A stretch of 64,000 bases of DNA from Lysobacterales bacterium (lineage in GTDB: Bacteria > Pseudomonadota > Gammaproteobacteria > Xanthomonadales > Ahniellaceae). Both the position numbers and the translations under genes were made by a program. Position 1 is the stretch's first letter. Each line of letters opens with the position of its first letter. The stretch is from assembly GCA_016703225.1 (NCBI GenBank), contig JADJCM010000003.1, forward strand, positions 682,001 through 746,000, read 5' to 3'. Of this stretch, positions 25,538 through 34,190 are shown piece after piece. The notes beneath the pieces are model-generated. The model did not search any database, had not been told where the DNA came from, and was given only the letters and a program-made list of their open reading frames with translations.

Positions 25538-27052
25538 TCAGACCGCGACCAGCGGAATCTTGCCGATGCGCGCCTGCCATTCGCGCGGACCGGTCTGGTG
25601 CACCGAAGTGCCCTTGCTGTCGACCGCGACGGTGACCGGCATGTCGCGCACTTCGAACTCGTAAATCGCTTCCATGCCGAGATCTGCGAAAGCGAGCACG
25701 CGCGCGGCCTTGATCGCCTTCGACACCAGGTAGGCGGCGCCACCGACGGCCATCAGATAAATCGCGGCGTTGTCCTTGATCGCACTGATCGCCTCGGGGC
25801 CGCGTTCTGACTTGCCAACCATGCCGAGCAATCCGGTCGACTCGAGCAGCTGGCGCGTGAACTTGTCCATGCGCGTGGCCGTGGTCGGGCCGGCGGGGCC
25901 GACGACTTCATCGCGCACCGGATCGACCGGGCCGACGTAGTAGATGAAGCGGTTGCGGAAATCGACCGGCATCGGCTCGCCCCGGTTGAGCATGTCGATC
26001 AGGCGCTTGTGCGCGGCATCGCGCGCGGTCAACAGCTTGCCGCTGAGCAGGATCACGTCGCCCGGCTGCCAAGTCGCGACCTCGGCCTTGGTGATCGTGT
26101 CCAGGTTCACGCGCCGACCCTTGGATACGTCGTAAGTGAGCTTCGGCCAGGCATCGAGCGACGGCGGATCGAGCATCACCGGGCCGGAACCATCGAGGGT
26201 GAAGTGCGCGTGCCGCGTGGCCGCGCAATTGGGAATCATCGCGACCGGCAGGTTGGCGGCGTGGGTCGGATAGTCGCGCACCTTCACATCGAGCACGGTG
26301 GTCAGCCCACCGAGTCCCTGCGCGCCGATGCCCAGCGCATTGACCTTGCCATACAGCTCGATGCGCAGTTCCTCGGCACGGGTCTTCGCACCACGCGCGA
26401 TCAGGTCCTGGATGTCGATCGGCTCCATCAGCGCTTCCTTCGCCAGCAGCATCGCCTTTTCGGCGGTGCCGCCGATACCGATGCCGAGCATGCCCGGCGG
26501 GCACCAGCCGGCGCCCATGGTCGGCACGGTCTTGAGCACCCAGTCGACGACCGAGTCGGACGGATTCAGCATCGCGAACTTCGACTTCGCCTCGGAACCA
26601 CCACCCTTCGCCGCCACCGTCACGTCGAGTTTGTCGCCGGGCACGATCTTGACGTGGACGACGGCGGGCGTGTTGTCCTTCGTGTTCGTGCGCTTGCCAG
26701 CGGGGTCAGCGAGCACCGAGGCGCGCAGCTTGTTGTCGGGATGCAGGTAGGCGCGGCGCACGCCTTCGTTGACCATGTCCTCGACCGACAGCGTCGCGTC
26801 CCAGCGCACATTCATGCCCACTTCCAGGAACACGGTGACGATGCCGGTGTCCTGGCAGATCGGCCGATGCCCTTCCGCACACATGCGCGAATTGATCAGG
26901 ATCTGCGCAATCGCGTCCTTGGCCGCCGGCGACTGTTCGCGTTCGTAGGCTTTCGCCAGGTTCTTGATGTAGTCGACCGGGTGGTAGTAGCTGATGTACT
27001 GCAGCGCGTCGGCGACGGACTGGATGAAGTGTTCTTGCTGGATCGTGGTCAC
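25538..27052 (-). CDS. Class I (iron-sulfur) fumarate hydratase
   Basis: A 504-residue oxygen-sensitive fumarase of the FumA/FumB type, interconverting fumarate and malate in the TCA cycle. The N-terminal alpha domain has NSRMCAEGHRPICQDTGIVTVF and the [4Fe-4S] cluster region IPNCAATRHAHFTLDG; GWCPPGMLGIGIGG and the C-terminal beta domain with YVGPVDPVRDEVVGPAGPTTATRMD complete the family pattern. The GTG at the complement of 27050-27052 (VTTIQQEHFIQSVADALQYIS) fits the family start; a TTG seven codons upstream is also possible. No Shine-Dalgarno sequence is obvious. The glutathione peroxidase gene follows. Confidence 0.93.
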   Translation of the reverse strand: MTTIQQEHFIQSVADALQYISYYHPVDYIKNLAKAYEREQSPAAKDAIAQILINSRMCAEGHRPICQDTGIVTVFLEVGMNVRWDATLSVEDMVNEGVRRAYLHPDNKLRASVLADPAGKRTNTKDNTPAVVHVKIVPGDKLDVTVAAKGGGSEAKSKFAMLNPSDSVVDWVLKTVPTMGAGWCPPGMLGIGIGGTAEKAMLLAKEALMEPIDIQDLIARGAKTRAEELRIELYGKVNALGIGAQGLGGLTTVLDVKVRDYPTHAANLPVAMIPNCAATRHAHFTLDGSGPVMLDPPSLDAWPKLTYDVSKGRRVNLDTITKAEVATWQPGDVILLSGKLLTARDAAHKRLIDMLNRGEPMPVDFRNRFIYYVGPVDPVRDEVVGPAGPTTATRMDKFTRQLLESTGLLGMVGKSERGPEAISAIKDNAAIYLMAVGGAAYLVSKAIKAARVLAFADLGMEAIYEFEVRDMPVTVAVDSKGTSVHQTGPREWQARIGKIPLVAV

Positions 27053-27132
27053 GGGGCGGGTTCGCTGCGGCAAACGCCGAGTTTACGGCTGCATGCGGTG
27101 ACAGGTCACGCTTGAGCGCCGATGCGGGCGCC

Positions 27133-27200
27133 GACCAGGCGCTCAACCAGGCGCTCAACCAGGCGCTCAACCAGGCGCTCAACCAGGCGCTCAACCAGGC
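27133..27200. repeat. 12-bp tandem repeat, about 5.7 copies
   Basis: Unit AACCAGGCGCTC is repeated in tandem: one variant copy beginning GACC at 27133, four exact copies at 27145-27192, and a partial AACCAGGC. It lies between the fumarase start and the ParE-type toxin gene. In one frame it would read as repeated NQAL and on the other strand as repeated WLSA, but neither frame looks like a gene. A 12-base unit keeps frame and is prone to copy-number slippage. Confidence 0.9.
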
Positions 27201-27249
27201 CAAACAGCGGGGCCGCAACCGCGTCGTGGCGGCTGCGGAATCACCTCGC

Positions 27250-27549
27250 TCACTTGACGGCGCGCCCGATCCAGTAGTTTGGTCGACGACGTTGGTGGGC
27301 GATCGCGAGAATCACGACTTGCGCTGACTCGACGCGGAAGAGGACATCGAACGGAAAGCGCTTGAGTCTGGCCTTGCGGATTGCCTGCGGTGTCACCACC
27401 GGATCAGCATCGGGCGAGGCGCAAACGCACACCATGATCGCCTCAAACTCGGCAAGGTAGTCCGCGCCCAATCCATGCAGACGACCTTCATAAAACGCGA
27501 CCTCATCGAGATGCTCGCGCAGAGCGGCACGGTGGAAGCGGAAGTTCAT
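27250..27549 (-). CDS. ParE/RelE-type toxin
   Basis: A 99-residue basic protein with the RelE/ParE superfamily pattern: FHRAALREHLDEVAFYEGRLHGLGADYLAEFEAI at the N-terminus, then KARLKRFPFDVLFRV and VILAIAHQRRRPNYWIGR. The FPFDV and AHxRRxPxYW motifs are those of ParE-type toxins, which poison DNA gyrase; RelE-type mRNA cleavage cannot be excluded. It overlaps the upstream antitoxin gene by 4 bases (ATGA) and is translationally coupled to it. No extra resident genes accompany the module. Confidence 0.88.
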   Translation of the reverse strand: MNFRFHRAALREHLDEVAFYEGRLHGLGADYLAEFEAIMVCVCASPDADPVVTPQAIRKARLKRFPFDVLFRVESAQVVILAIAHQRRRPNYWIGRAVK

Positions 27550-27770
27550 CGCAACAACAGGCGAGCGGCGCTGCGCGCTTCCTCAGACGACACCGTGTCG
27601 GCCATTCCGCTGTCGATCTCCGCCGCTCGGCGCGCAGCTTCGCTATGCCAAGCTTGGGCAATCTCTTCCTCGCTTTGTTCCTCGAGACTGAGCAGCAGCT
27701 TGTGCGTCAGCGCGGCGCGCTCTTGAATGGGCAAGCGCAGAGCAGCTTCTTCGAGCGTGGTGGCATTCAT
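27546..27770 (-). CDS. Antitoxin, addiction-module component family
   Basis: A 74-residue acidic protein: LEEAALRLPIQERAALTHKLLLSLEEQSEEEIAQAWHSEAARRAAEIDSG. This matches the putative addiction module component (TIGR02574-like) antitoxins that pair with ParE/RelE toxins; the LPxxERxxLxxxLLxSL pattern and the WxxEAxRRxxEIDSG motif are typical. The start is the ATG at the complement of 27768-27770; the longer frame upstream is not credible. It is the first gene of the toxin-antitoxin operon and is expected to autoregulate it. Confidence 0.88.
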   Translation of the reverse strand: MNATTLEEAALRLPIQERAALTHKLLLSLEEQSEEEIAQAWHSEAARRAAEIDSGMADTVSSEEARSAARLLLR

Positions 27771-27908
27771 GGCTTCCACTTCCTGACAGCAGTAGTGCAG
27801 GATTTTGGGCGATGCGAGCCTGCAATTCCAGCACTTCGAAGTTTGGCACGTTGGGCTCCACGTCAAACGCTTCGGTCCGCCCCGCCCCGAAGCTCGACCG
27901 GAGCCGCA

Positions 27909-28544
27909 TCAGCGCTGTTGCTTCACGAATTCGTAGGGTCCGGCGGCGGCGCCCCAGACTTGTTTGCCGGTGGCGTCGAAGCCGCGGTCCCAGGAGTGGA
28001 ATCGATCAGCGACGATGACGGCTTCCGAGGTGGCGTAGCTGGCACCACGCAGGTCACTCGAGCAGCTGCGCTCACCGGTGCGGCCGACGTAGCTGCCATC
28101 GTCGTGGCGCTGCAGGCGCAGCTCGCAGCCGATGCGCGGCAGCAGTTGCGCGGGATCGAGCGAAGCCAGCTTTGCGGGGTCGCGCTGCGCGCCGACGAAG
28201 CGCAGCGCATCGCCCGGCAGTTCATAGACCTCGCTGACGACGCTGTCGGCCTCGGCGCGCAGGTGATAGATGCGCTGGCGATACGGCTTGTCTTCGCTGC
28301 CGGCGATTGCCTGTTCGACATAGAGCCAGGGTCCGTCGCTGCGCTCGCTCCAGATCGGGCGCATCGACAGCAGCACCTCGAAGTAGGCGTGGTCGCGCTC
28401 GGCCTGTGCGCGGCTGGAAAAATCACCGTTCAGATGTCCGAGCAATTCGTCGAGCGATGCGCGGGCCGGCGCTGCCTCACGGGTGGCGGCGCAGGCGGCG
28501 AGAAACGCGAGCAGCACGACGGCGGGCACGATACGACGGATCAT
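27909..28544 (-). CDS. CpcT/CpeT-like lipoprotein
   Basis: A 211-residue predicted lipoprotein: signal peptide with lipobox LAAC (about residue 18), then a CpcT/CpeT (DUF1001) domain with DELLGHLNGDFSSRAQAERD, a central RPIWSERSDGPWLYVEQA block, and a C-terminal CSSDLRGASYATSEAVIVADRFHSWDRGFDATGKQVWG. In cyanobacteria this fold attaches bilins to phycobiliproteins; proteobacterial homologues have no phycobilisomes and their role is unknown. GGAG precedes the ATG at the complement of 28542-28544. It is divergent from the amidase gene, 134 bases away. Confidence 0.8.
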   Translation of the reverse strand: MIRRIVPAVVLLAFLAACAATREAAPARASLDELLGHLNGDFSSRAQAERDHAYFEVLLSMRPIWSERSDGPWLYVEQAIAGSEDKPYRQRIYHLRAEADSVVSEVYELPGDALRFVGAQRDPAKLASLDPAQLLPRIGCELRLQRHDDGSYVGRTGERSCSSDLRGASYATSEAVIVADRFHSWDRGFDATGKQVWGAAAGPYEFVKQQR

Positions 28545-28678
28545 GGGTTCTCCAGAATACGGATGCGGAACGCCGGCCAATGCTTGCGCCCAGGGGCGGC
28601 GTTGGCAAGCGCCTCGGTTATGCTCGCCGGCGTCCCCTCGCTTGGCGAGGACCGTGCAGCGAGGCGACGCCGTCCACC

Positions 28679-30253
28679 ATGACCGCACTCTGGCAATTGA
28701 CCGCAACGGAATGGTGCCGACGCCTGGCGCGCGGGGAAGTGTCGGCGCGCGAGTCGGTGGAGGCGCAGATCGCGCGCATCGAGGCGGTGAATCCGGCGAT
28801 CAACGCGCTGGTCGTGCGATGTTTCGATCAGGCGCGACGTGAGGCCGATGCCGCCGACGCCCGACGCGCGCGCGGCGATGCGCTCGGGCCCTTGCACGGG
28901 CTGCCGATCAGCATCAAGGAATGCCTCGCCGTCGCCGGCACCGCCGCCACCGGCGGTCTGCTGCCGCGCAAGGACATGATCGACACCGTCGATGATCCGC
29001 ATGTCGCACGTCTGCGCGCAGCCGGCGCGATCGTGCTCGGCAAGACCAATGTGCCGCAACTGATGGCTTTCGTCGAAACCGAGAATCCGCTGTACGGGCT
29101 GACGCGCAATCCCTGGCATGCGGAACGCGCCTGCGGCGGCTCGACCGGCGGCGAAGGCGCGCTGGTCGCCGCCGGTGGTTCGCCGCTCGGGCTCGGCACC
29201 GACATCGGCGGCAGCATTCGCGTGCCGGCCGCGTTCTGCGGCATTTTCGGACTGAAGCCGGGCAACGGCCGCAGCAACGACGCCTGCGGACTTGGCTTTT
29301 CCGCCGGTCAGCGCGCCATCATCTCCCAGGCCGGCGTGCTCGCCCGCTGTACCGCCGACATCGAACTCGGCACGCGCGTCGTGTTGGGCGAGTTCGATGC
29401 CCACCGCAGCAGCGCGCCGCTGTCGCCTCTCGCCGATCCGCGTCAGATCGAACTCGGCGCGCTGCGCGTGGCGATGATCGAAAACGATGGCGTGTTTCCG
29501 GTGCACGCCGCCGGTCGACGCGCGCTGCGCGAAGCCGCCGACCATCTGCGCACGCAGGGCGTGTTCGTCGAGGCGTGGACGCCGCCACCGTTGATCGAGG
29601 CGCAGGAGTTGTTCTATCACCTGCTGTCGAGCGACCGCGGTGCCGAGATCCGCCGCCAGCTCGAAGGCTCGCCGGTGGATCGACGCATCGCCCGGCTCAA
29701 GTTCTTCGCCTCGCGCGGACGCGTGTTCAACCTCGCCGTCGCTGCGTTGCTGCGCATCTTCGGGCAGATCAATGCTGCCGAGATGCTGGCCTGCTTCGGC
29801 CACGGCGACACCGACCACTACTGGCGCAACGTGATCCGCCGCCAGCAGTTCGAGCAACGCTTCCATGCGCAGTTGCAGGCCGCCGGTTTCGACGCCGTGC
29901 TGATGCCCGCTTTCGGCACCCCGCCGTACCGACACGGCCAGGCCTCGGATCTCGGCGTGGCCGGCACCTACTCCTCGCTGTGGAACGTGCTCGGCTGGCC
30001 GGCCGGCATCGTGCCGGTGACGCGCATCCGTGCCGACGAAGCCCTCGGCCGCGCCACCACGCGCGATCGTGCCACCCACGCCGCACAACTGTGCGAACGC
30101 GACGCCAGCGGCCTGCCGGTCGCCGTGCAACTGGCCGCCCCGCCCTGGCAGGAGTCGCGCGTGCTGGCACTGATGCAGGCACTGGAAACGCGGGTGAGCA
30201 ACTCAAGCGAGGTCCCGCGCACCCCGGTCTCGCCCTTCGGAACAACCCCATGA
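28679..30253 (+). CDS. Amidase signature family hydrolase
   Basis: A 524-residue amidase with the full Ser-cisSer-Lys triad: catalytic Lys in LPISIKECLAVAG, the cis-Ser loop CGGSTGGEGALVAAGGSPLGLGTDIGGSIRVPAAF, where GGSxGG and the nucleophilic Ser of GGSIR are present. It is cytoplasmic, without a signal peptide. The length and the insertion after residue 320 suggest a fatty acid amide hydrolase-like member rather than GatA, and no gatB or gatC is adjacent. The substrate is unknown. The ATG at 28679 begins the conserved region. Its stop overlaps the next gene by 4 bases. Confidence 0.88.
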   Translation: MTALWQLTATEWCRRLARGEVSARESVEAQIARIEAVNPAINALVVRCFDQARREADAADARRARGDALGPLHGLPISIKECLAVAGTAATGGLLPRKDMIDTVDDPHVARLRAAGAIVLGKTNVPQLMAFVETENPLYGLTRNPWHAERACGGSTGGEGALVAAGGSPLGLGTDIGGSIRVPAAFCGIFGLKPGNGRSNDACGLGFSAGQRAIISQAGVLARCTADIELGTRVVLGEFDAHRSSAPLSPLADPRQIELGALRVAMIENDGVFPVHAAGRRALREAADHLRTQGVFVEAWTPPPLIEAQELFYHLLSSDRGAEIRRQLEGSPVDRRIARLKFFASRGRVFNLAVAALLRIFGQINAAEMLACFGHGDTDHYWRNVIRRQQFEQRFHAQLQAAGFDAVLMPAFGTPPYRHGQASDLGVAGTYSSLWNVLGWPAGIVPVTRIRADEALGRATTRDRATHAAQLCERDASGLPVAVQLAAPPWQESRVLALMQALETRVSNSSEVPRTPVSPFGTTP

Positions 30254-30720
30254 TTCCCAACCTCGGCACGCCCGGCATCGCCCATGCCATCCAGCTCGCG
30301 GTGGCGCCGGTGTTCCTGCTCTCGGGCGTGGCCGCGCTGCTGGCGGTGATCACCAATCGCCTCGCACGCATCGTCGATCGGGCGCGTGACCTGGAGCCGA
30401 TCGCGCAAGCCGAAGGGCACATTGGCCGCCGCGCGCGCGCCGAGTTGCGCGTGATCGCGCAGCGTGGCCGCGTGGTCAGCTGGTCGATCGCGCTGTGCAC
30501 GCTGACCGCATTGCTGATCGCCGCGGTGATCGCGCTGATGTTTATCGGCGCCTTCTTCGCCTTCGATGCTTCGGTGCCGGTGGCGCTGCTGTTCATCGCC
30601 GCGATGGGTTCGATGATCGCGGCGCTGGCCCTGTTCCTGCGCGAAGTGCACCTGGCGCTGTCAACGCTGCGCTTCGGTGGCGCCACCTTCGTCGAGCTCA
30701 GTCGCCGCGATCCGGATTGA
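30250..30720 (+). CDS. DUF2721 membrane protein
   Basis: A 156-residue inner membrane protein with three hydrophobic segments: AIQLAVAPVFLLSGVAALLAVITNRLARIVDRAR (about residues 13-46), SWSIALCTLTALLIAAVIALMFIGAFFAF (about 76-104) and VALLFIAAMGSMIAALALFL (about 110-129), ending in REVHLALSTL. This is the DUF2721 layout, with the NRLARIVDRAR motif after the first helix. The function is unknown. It is translationally coupled to the amidase (ATGA overlap), so the two probably act together. Confidence 0.85.
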   Translation: MIPNLGTPGIAHAIQLAVAPVFLLSGVAALLAVITNRLARIVDRARDLEPIAQAEGHIGRRARAELRVIAQRGRVVSWSIALCTLTALLIAAVIALMFIGAFFAFDASVPVALLFIAAMGSMIAALALFLREVHLALSTLRFGGATFVELSRRDPD

Positions 30721-30779
30721 CCGCGGTCAGTCGCAGGTACCGCGGCGGCGCTAGGATTCGGGCGACAACGGAACCTGCC

Positions 30780-32936
30780 ATGACCCGACCCGACCTCGTC
30801 CACGACACCGCCAGCGCGCTCGCGCGTATCCTCGAACGTTGCCCGCAGCACATCGTCGTGGCCGCTCCGCTCGGGCTCGGCAAGCCCAATCGCTTGCTCA
30901 ACGCCGTCTATCGCGCGGTGCGCGACGACACCAGTCGTTCGCTGCAGCTGTTCACCGCACTGTCGCTGGCGCGGCCGCAGCCGAAGCCGGGGCTGGAGGC
31001 GCGCTTCGCGCAGCCGTTCATTGAGCGCCACTTCGGGCCCGACTACCCCGATCTCGACTACGTGCTCGATCTGCGCGCCGGGCGAGCACCGGCGAACGTC
31101 AGCGTGCACGAGTTCTACTTCCAGTCCGGTGCCTGGCTCGGTGTCGAAGCCGCACAGCGCCACTACGCCTCGATCAACTACACCCATGTCGCGCGCGACA
31201 TGGCCGCGCGCGGCCCGACCCTGCTGCTGCAGATGGTCGCGCGCCGCGGCGATCGGCTCAGCCTGTCGTGCAACCCCGATGTCACCCTGGAACTGCTCGA
31301 GCGCATGGCCGCGAACGGCCAGGCGCGGCCCTACGTCGTCGCCGTGGTGCATCCGCAGCTGCCCTTCCTCGGCAACGACGCCGAGGTGGGTCTCGATTTC
31401 GCCGACCTGCTGGTCGAGGACCCGGGCGAATCGCACCGGCTGTTCGCGCTGCCGCGCGAGCCGGTGCTGCCGAGCGAGCACGCGATCGGCCTGCACGCGG
31501 CGAGCATCGTCAAGGACGGCGGCACCCTGCAGATCGGCATTGGCGCGTTGTCGGATGCGATCGTGCACGCTCTGCTCTGGCGCGACCGCGACCCGGCCGC
31601 CTTCGACCGCAGCGTGCGCGCACTTGGCGCACAGCGCAGCGAACGCCTACCCTACGAAACCGCGAAGTTCGAACGCGGCCTCTACGGCGCCAGCGAAATG
31701 GTGATGGACGGATTCATGCATCTGCGCCGCGCCGGCATCCTGCGCCGCCATGTGTTCGATGACCTGGGCCTGCAGCGACTGCTGAACAGCGGTGCCATCG
31801 CCGAAGCCGCCGATGCCTCCACCATCGACCGCTGCATCGAGGCCGGACTGGTGGCCATGCAACTCGACCGGCCCTCGCTCGACTGGCTGCAGAAATTCGG
31901 TCTGGTCGATGCGCGCGTGGACCTGGTCGATGGCGAACTGCGCTGGCCGGACGGCATGCGCAGCGGCGCCGACCTTGCCGACCGCGGTGCCAGGCGCATG
32001 CTGATCGAGCATGTGCAGGGCAAACACCTGCGCGGCGGCCGCTACCTGCATGGCGCGTTCTGGCTCGGTACACGCCTGCTGCAGGAATGGCTCGGCGCGC
32101 TCGACGGCGCGGACTACGACGGCCTGTGCATGACCCGGGTCGCGCACATCAATCAGCTCTATGGCGGGCGCGAGGCACTCGACATCGCGCAGCGCCACCA
32201 GCCGCGCTTCTTCAACACCTGCATGATGGCGACCGTGTTCGGTGCGGCGGTTTCCGATGGCCTGGCCGATGGACAACTGGTCAGCGGCGTCGGCGGCCAG
32301 TACAACTTCGTCGCGATGGCGCAGGAGATTCCCAACGGGCGCTCGGCGCTGACCCTGCGCGCCACCCGCGACAACGCCCACGGCACCCAGTCGAACATCG
32401 TCTGGAACTACGGCCACGTCACCATTCCACGACATCTGCGCGATCTGGTCATCACCGAGTACGGCATCGCTGATCTGAGGGGTGCCACTGACGAGGAGTG
32501 CATCCAGCGCATGCTCGCGATCTGCGACGCACGCTTCGTCGAAGAACTGGCGAACCGGGCCAAGGCCGCAGGCAAGCTGGCGCGCGACTACGTGCTCCCC
32601 GACGCCATCCGCGCCAACACGCCGCAAGGGCTGTACCAGCGCCTGCGCGCCACCGGCGCGCTTTCCGAATTGCCGAAGTGGCCGTTCGGCGCCGACTTCG
32701 ACACCACCGAACTGCAGCTGATCCCGGCACTGCGCCAACTCAAGGCGGAGACCGCTACCCGCATCGGCCGCATCGGCGCAATTGGCCACGCGCTGCTGCG
32801 CGCGCGCCGGCTGCCGGAGCACGAAGCCGCGCTCGCGCGCATGGGACTTGCGGCTCCGACCAACGCCGAGGAGCGGCTCTACGCCAAGCTGCTGTGCGCA
32901 GCGCTCGACGCCAGCGCTACGCCACATCCGCGTTGA
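30780..32936 (+). CDS. Acetyl-CoA hydrolase/transferase family protein
   Basis: A 718-residue member of the acetyl-CoA hydrolase/CoA-transferase family I class. The C-terminal half has the family's conserved blocks: ERGLYGASEMVMDGFMHLRRAGIL with the putative catalytic Glu in SEM, SGVGGQYNFVAMAQEIP, SNIVWNYGHVTIPRHLRDLVITEYGIADLRGATDEE. The N-terminal half contains GLGKPNRLLNAVYRAV, a CoA-binding region. At 718 residues it is about 200 longer than typical acetyl-CoA hydrolases; long forms exist in gammaproteobacteria but are uncharacterised. It may transfer CoA between acyl donors rather than hydrolyse acetyl-CoA. The ATG at 30780 is preceded by GGAA and by a 59-base gap from the DUF2721 gene. 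Confidence 0.85.
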   Translation: MTRPDLVHDTASALARILERCPQHIVVAAPLGLGKPNRLLNAVYRAVRDDTSRSLQLFTALSLARPQPKPGLEARFAQPFIERHFGPDYPDLDYVLDLRAGRAPANVSVHEFYFQSGAWLGVEAAQRHYASINYTHVARDMAARGPTLLLQMVARRGDRLSLSCNPDVTLELLERMAANGQARPYVVAVVHPQLPFLGNDAEVGLDFADLLVEDPGESHRLFALPREPVLPSEHAIGLHAASIVKDGGTLQIGIGALSDAIVHALLWRDRDPAAFDRSVRALGAQRSERLPYETAKFERGLYGASEMVMDGFMHLRRAGILRRHVFDDLGLQRLLNSGAIAEAADASTIDRCIEAGLVAMQLDRPSLDWLQKFGLVDARVDLVDGELRWPDGMRSGADLADRGARRMLIEHVQGKHLRGGRYLHGAFWLGTRLLQEWLGALDGADYDGLCMTRVAHINQLYGGREALDIAQRHQPRFFNTCMMATVFGAAVSDGLADGQLVSGVGGQYNFVAMAQEIPNGRSALTLRATRDNAHGTQSNIVWNYGHVTIPRHLRDLVITEYGIADLRGATDEECIQRMLAICDARFVEELANRAKAAGKLARDYVLPDAIRANTPQGLYQRLRATGALSELPKWPFGADFDTTELQLIPALRQLKAETATRIGRIGAIGHALLRARRLPEHEAALARMGLAAPTNAEERLYAKLLCAALDASATPHPR

Positions 32937-33017
32937 CTGCAGTCAAACTGGTGCTGCGCGCATCCCGTAGAATGCGCGCCAGTCTCCTTTGCGCGGCGCC
33001 CGCCGCGAAGCCTGCGA

Positions 33018-33797
33018 ATGTCTTCAGCTTTCATCAGCGAGCGCGTGCTCGACGTGCGTCACTGGACCGACGCCTACTTCAGTTTCACCGTCACCCGCGA
33101 CGATGGCTTCCGCTTCGACAATGGCCAGTTCGTGATGATCGGGCTGATGGTCGAGGGCAAGCCGCTGATGCGCGCCTACTCGATCGCCAGCCCGAACTGG
33201 GAGGAGCACCTCGAGTTCTTCTCGATCAAGGTCCAGAACGGTCCGCTGACCTCGCGCCTGCAACACATTCGACCCGGCGACGAGTTGTTGCTGTCGCGCA
33301 AGCCGACCGGCACGCTGCTGGTCAGCGACGTGCACCCGGGCCGAAATCTCTACTTGCTCGCGACCGGCACCGGGCTGGCGCCGTTCCTCGCCATCATCCA
33401 GGACCCGGAGACCTACGAGCGCTACCAGCGGGTGATCCTGATGCACGGGGTGCGCAACCTCGAAGACCTCGCCTACCGCGACTATCTGGAGCGCGAGATG
33501 CCGCGTCACGAGTTCCTCGGTGACCTGGTGCGCGACCGTTTCCTCTATTACCCCGCGGTCAGCCGTGAAGCCTTCCAGCACCACGGCCGCATCACCACCT
33601 TGCTCGACGACGGCAGCGTGCAGCACCACCTCGGTCTCGAACCGCTCGACCCGGCGCAAGACCGCGCGATGATCTGCGGCAGCCCGCAGATGCTCGCCGA
33701 CTTCCGCCGCATCCTCGACGCCCGCGGCTTCCACGCAGCGCCACGTATCGGCAGCGCCGGCGAATACGTTTTCGAGCGTGCGTTTGTGGAGAAGTGA
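33018..33797 (+). CDS. fpr: Ferredoxin/flavodoxin-NADP+ reductase
   Basis: A 259-residue FAD-containing reductase of the bacterial Fpr class. The FAD-binding RAYSIASPNWEEHLEFF block, GPLTSRLQHIRPGDELLLSRKPTGTLL, the NADP-binding ATGTGLAPFLAII and the C-terminal FERAFVEK (the aromatic residue that stacks on FAD followed by the short tail typical of subclass I) are all present. It transfers electrons between NADPH and ferredoxin or flavodoxin, supporting biosynthesis, oxidative stress defence and possibly Rieske oxygenases. The gene is followed directly by a palindromic repeat array. Confidence 0.94.
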   Translation: MSSAFISERVLDVRHWTDAYFSFTVTRDDGFRFDNGQFVMIGLMVEGKPLMRAYSIASPNWEEHLEFFSIKVQNGPLTSRLQHIRPGDELLLSRKPTGTLLVSDVHPGRNLYLLATGTGLAPFLAIIQDPETYERYQRVILMHGVRNLEDLAYRDYLEREMPRHEFLGDLVRDRFLYYPAVSREAFQHHGRITTLLDDGSVQHHLGLEPLDPAQDRAMICGSPQMLADFRRILDARGFHAAPRIGSAGEYVFERAFVEK

Positions 33798-33810
33798 CAG
33801 GTAGAGGAGC

Positions 33811-34190
33811 GTCCGAATGAATTCGGACCCACAAGTGCAGTGCAGCGTCCGAATGAATTCGGACCCACAAGTGCAGCGGACCCTGCTCTGGTGGGTTCGA
33901 ATTCATTCGAACGCCCTATCTGCCCAGCCTCAGATCCGAATGAATTCGGACCCACAAATGCAGCGGACCCTGCTCTGGTGGGTTCGAATTCATTCGAACG
34001 CCCTATCTGCCCAGCCTCAGATCCGAATGAATTCGGACCCACAAATGCAGCGGACCCTGCTCTGGGTGGGTTCATTCGAACGCCCTATCTGCCCAGCCTC
34101 AGATCCGAATGAATTCGGACCCACAAATGCAGCGGACCCTGCTCTGGTGGGTTCGAATTCATTCGAACGCCCTATCTGCCCAGCCTCAGA
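33811..34190. repeat. Tandem array of palindromic (REP-like) 87-bp units
   Basis: After a partial unit at 33811-33847 come four units starting at 33848, 33935, 34022 and 34104, 87, 87, 82 and about 87 bases long. Each contains two related palindromes, GTCCGAATGAATTCGGAC and GTTCGAATTCATTCGAAC, facing each other across an approximately 30-base spacer and joined to CCCAC and GTGGG tails that are themselves inverted. The third unit has lost 5 bases in its second palindrome. The last unit ends with the stop codon of the TonB receptor gene, and the earlier units carry the same CCTCAGA end. The 388 bases between fpr and the receptor hold nothing else. Confidence 0.93.

Noticed and set aside
27112..27327. 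Small protein with NQAL repeats
   Set aside because: It is created by the 12-base tandem repeat, has no ribosome binding site and overlaps the toxin gene on the other strand.
33811..34190. Possible CRISPR array
   Set aside because: Repeats are directly adjacent, 87 bases long, without unique spacers, and internally palindromic; no cas genes are nearby.
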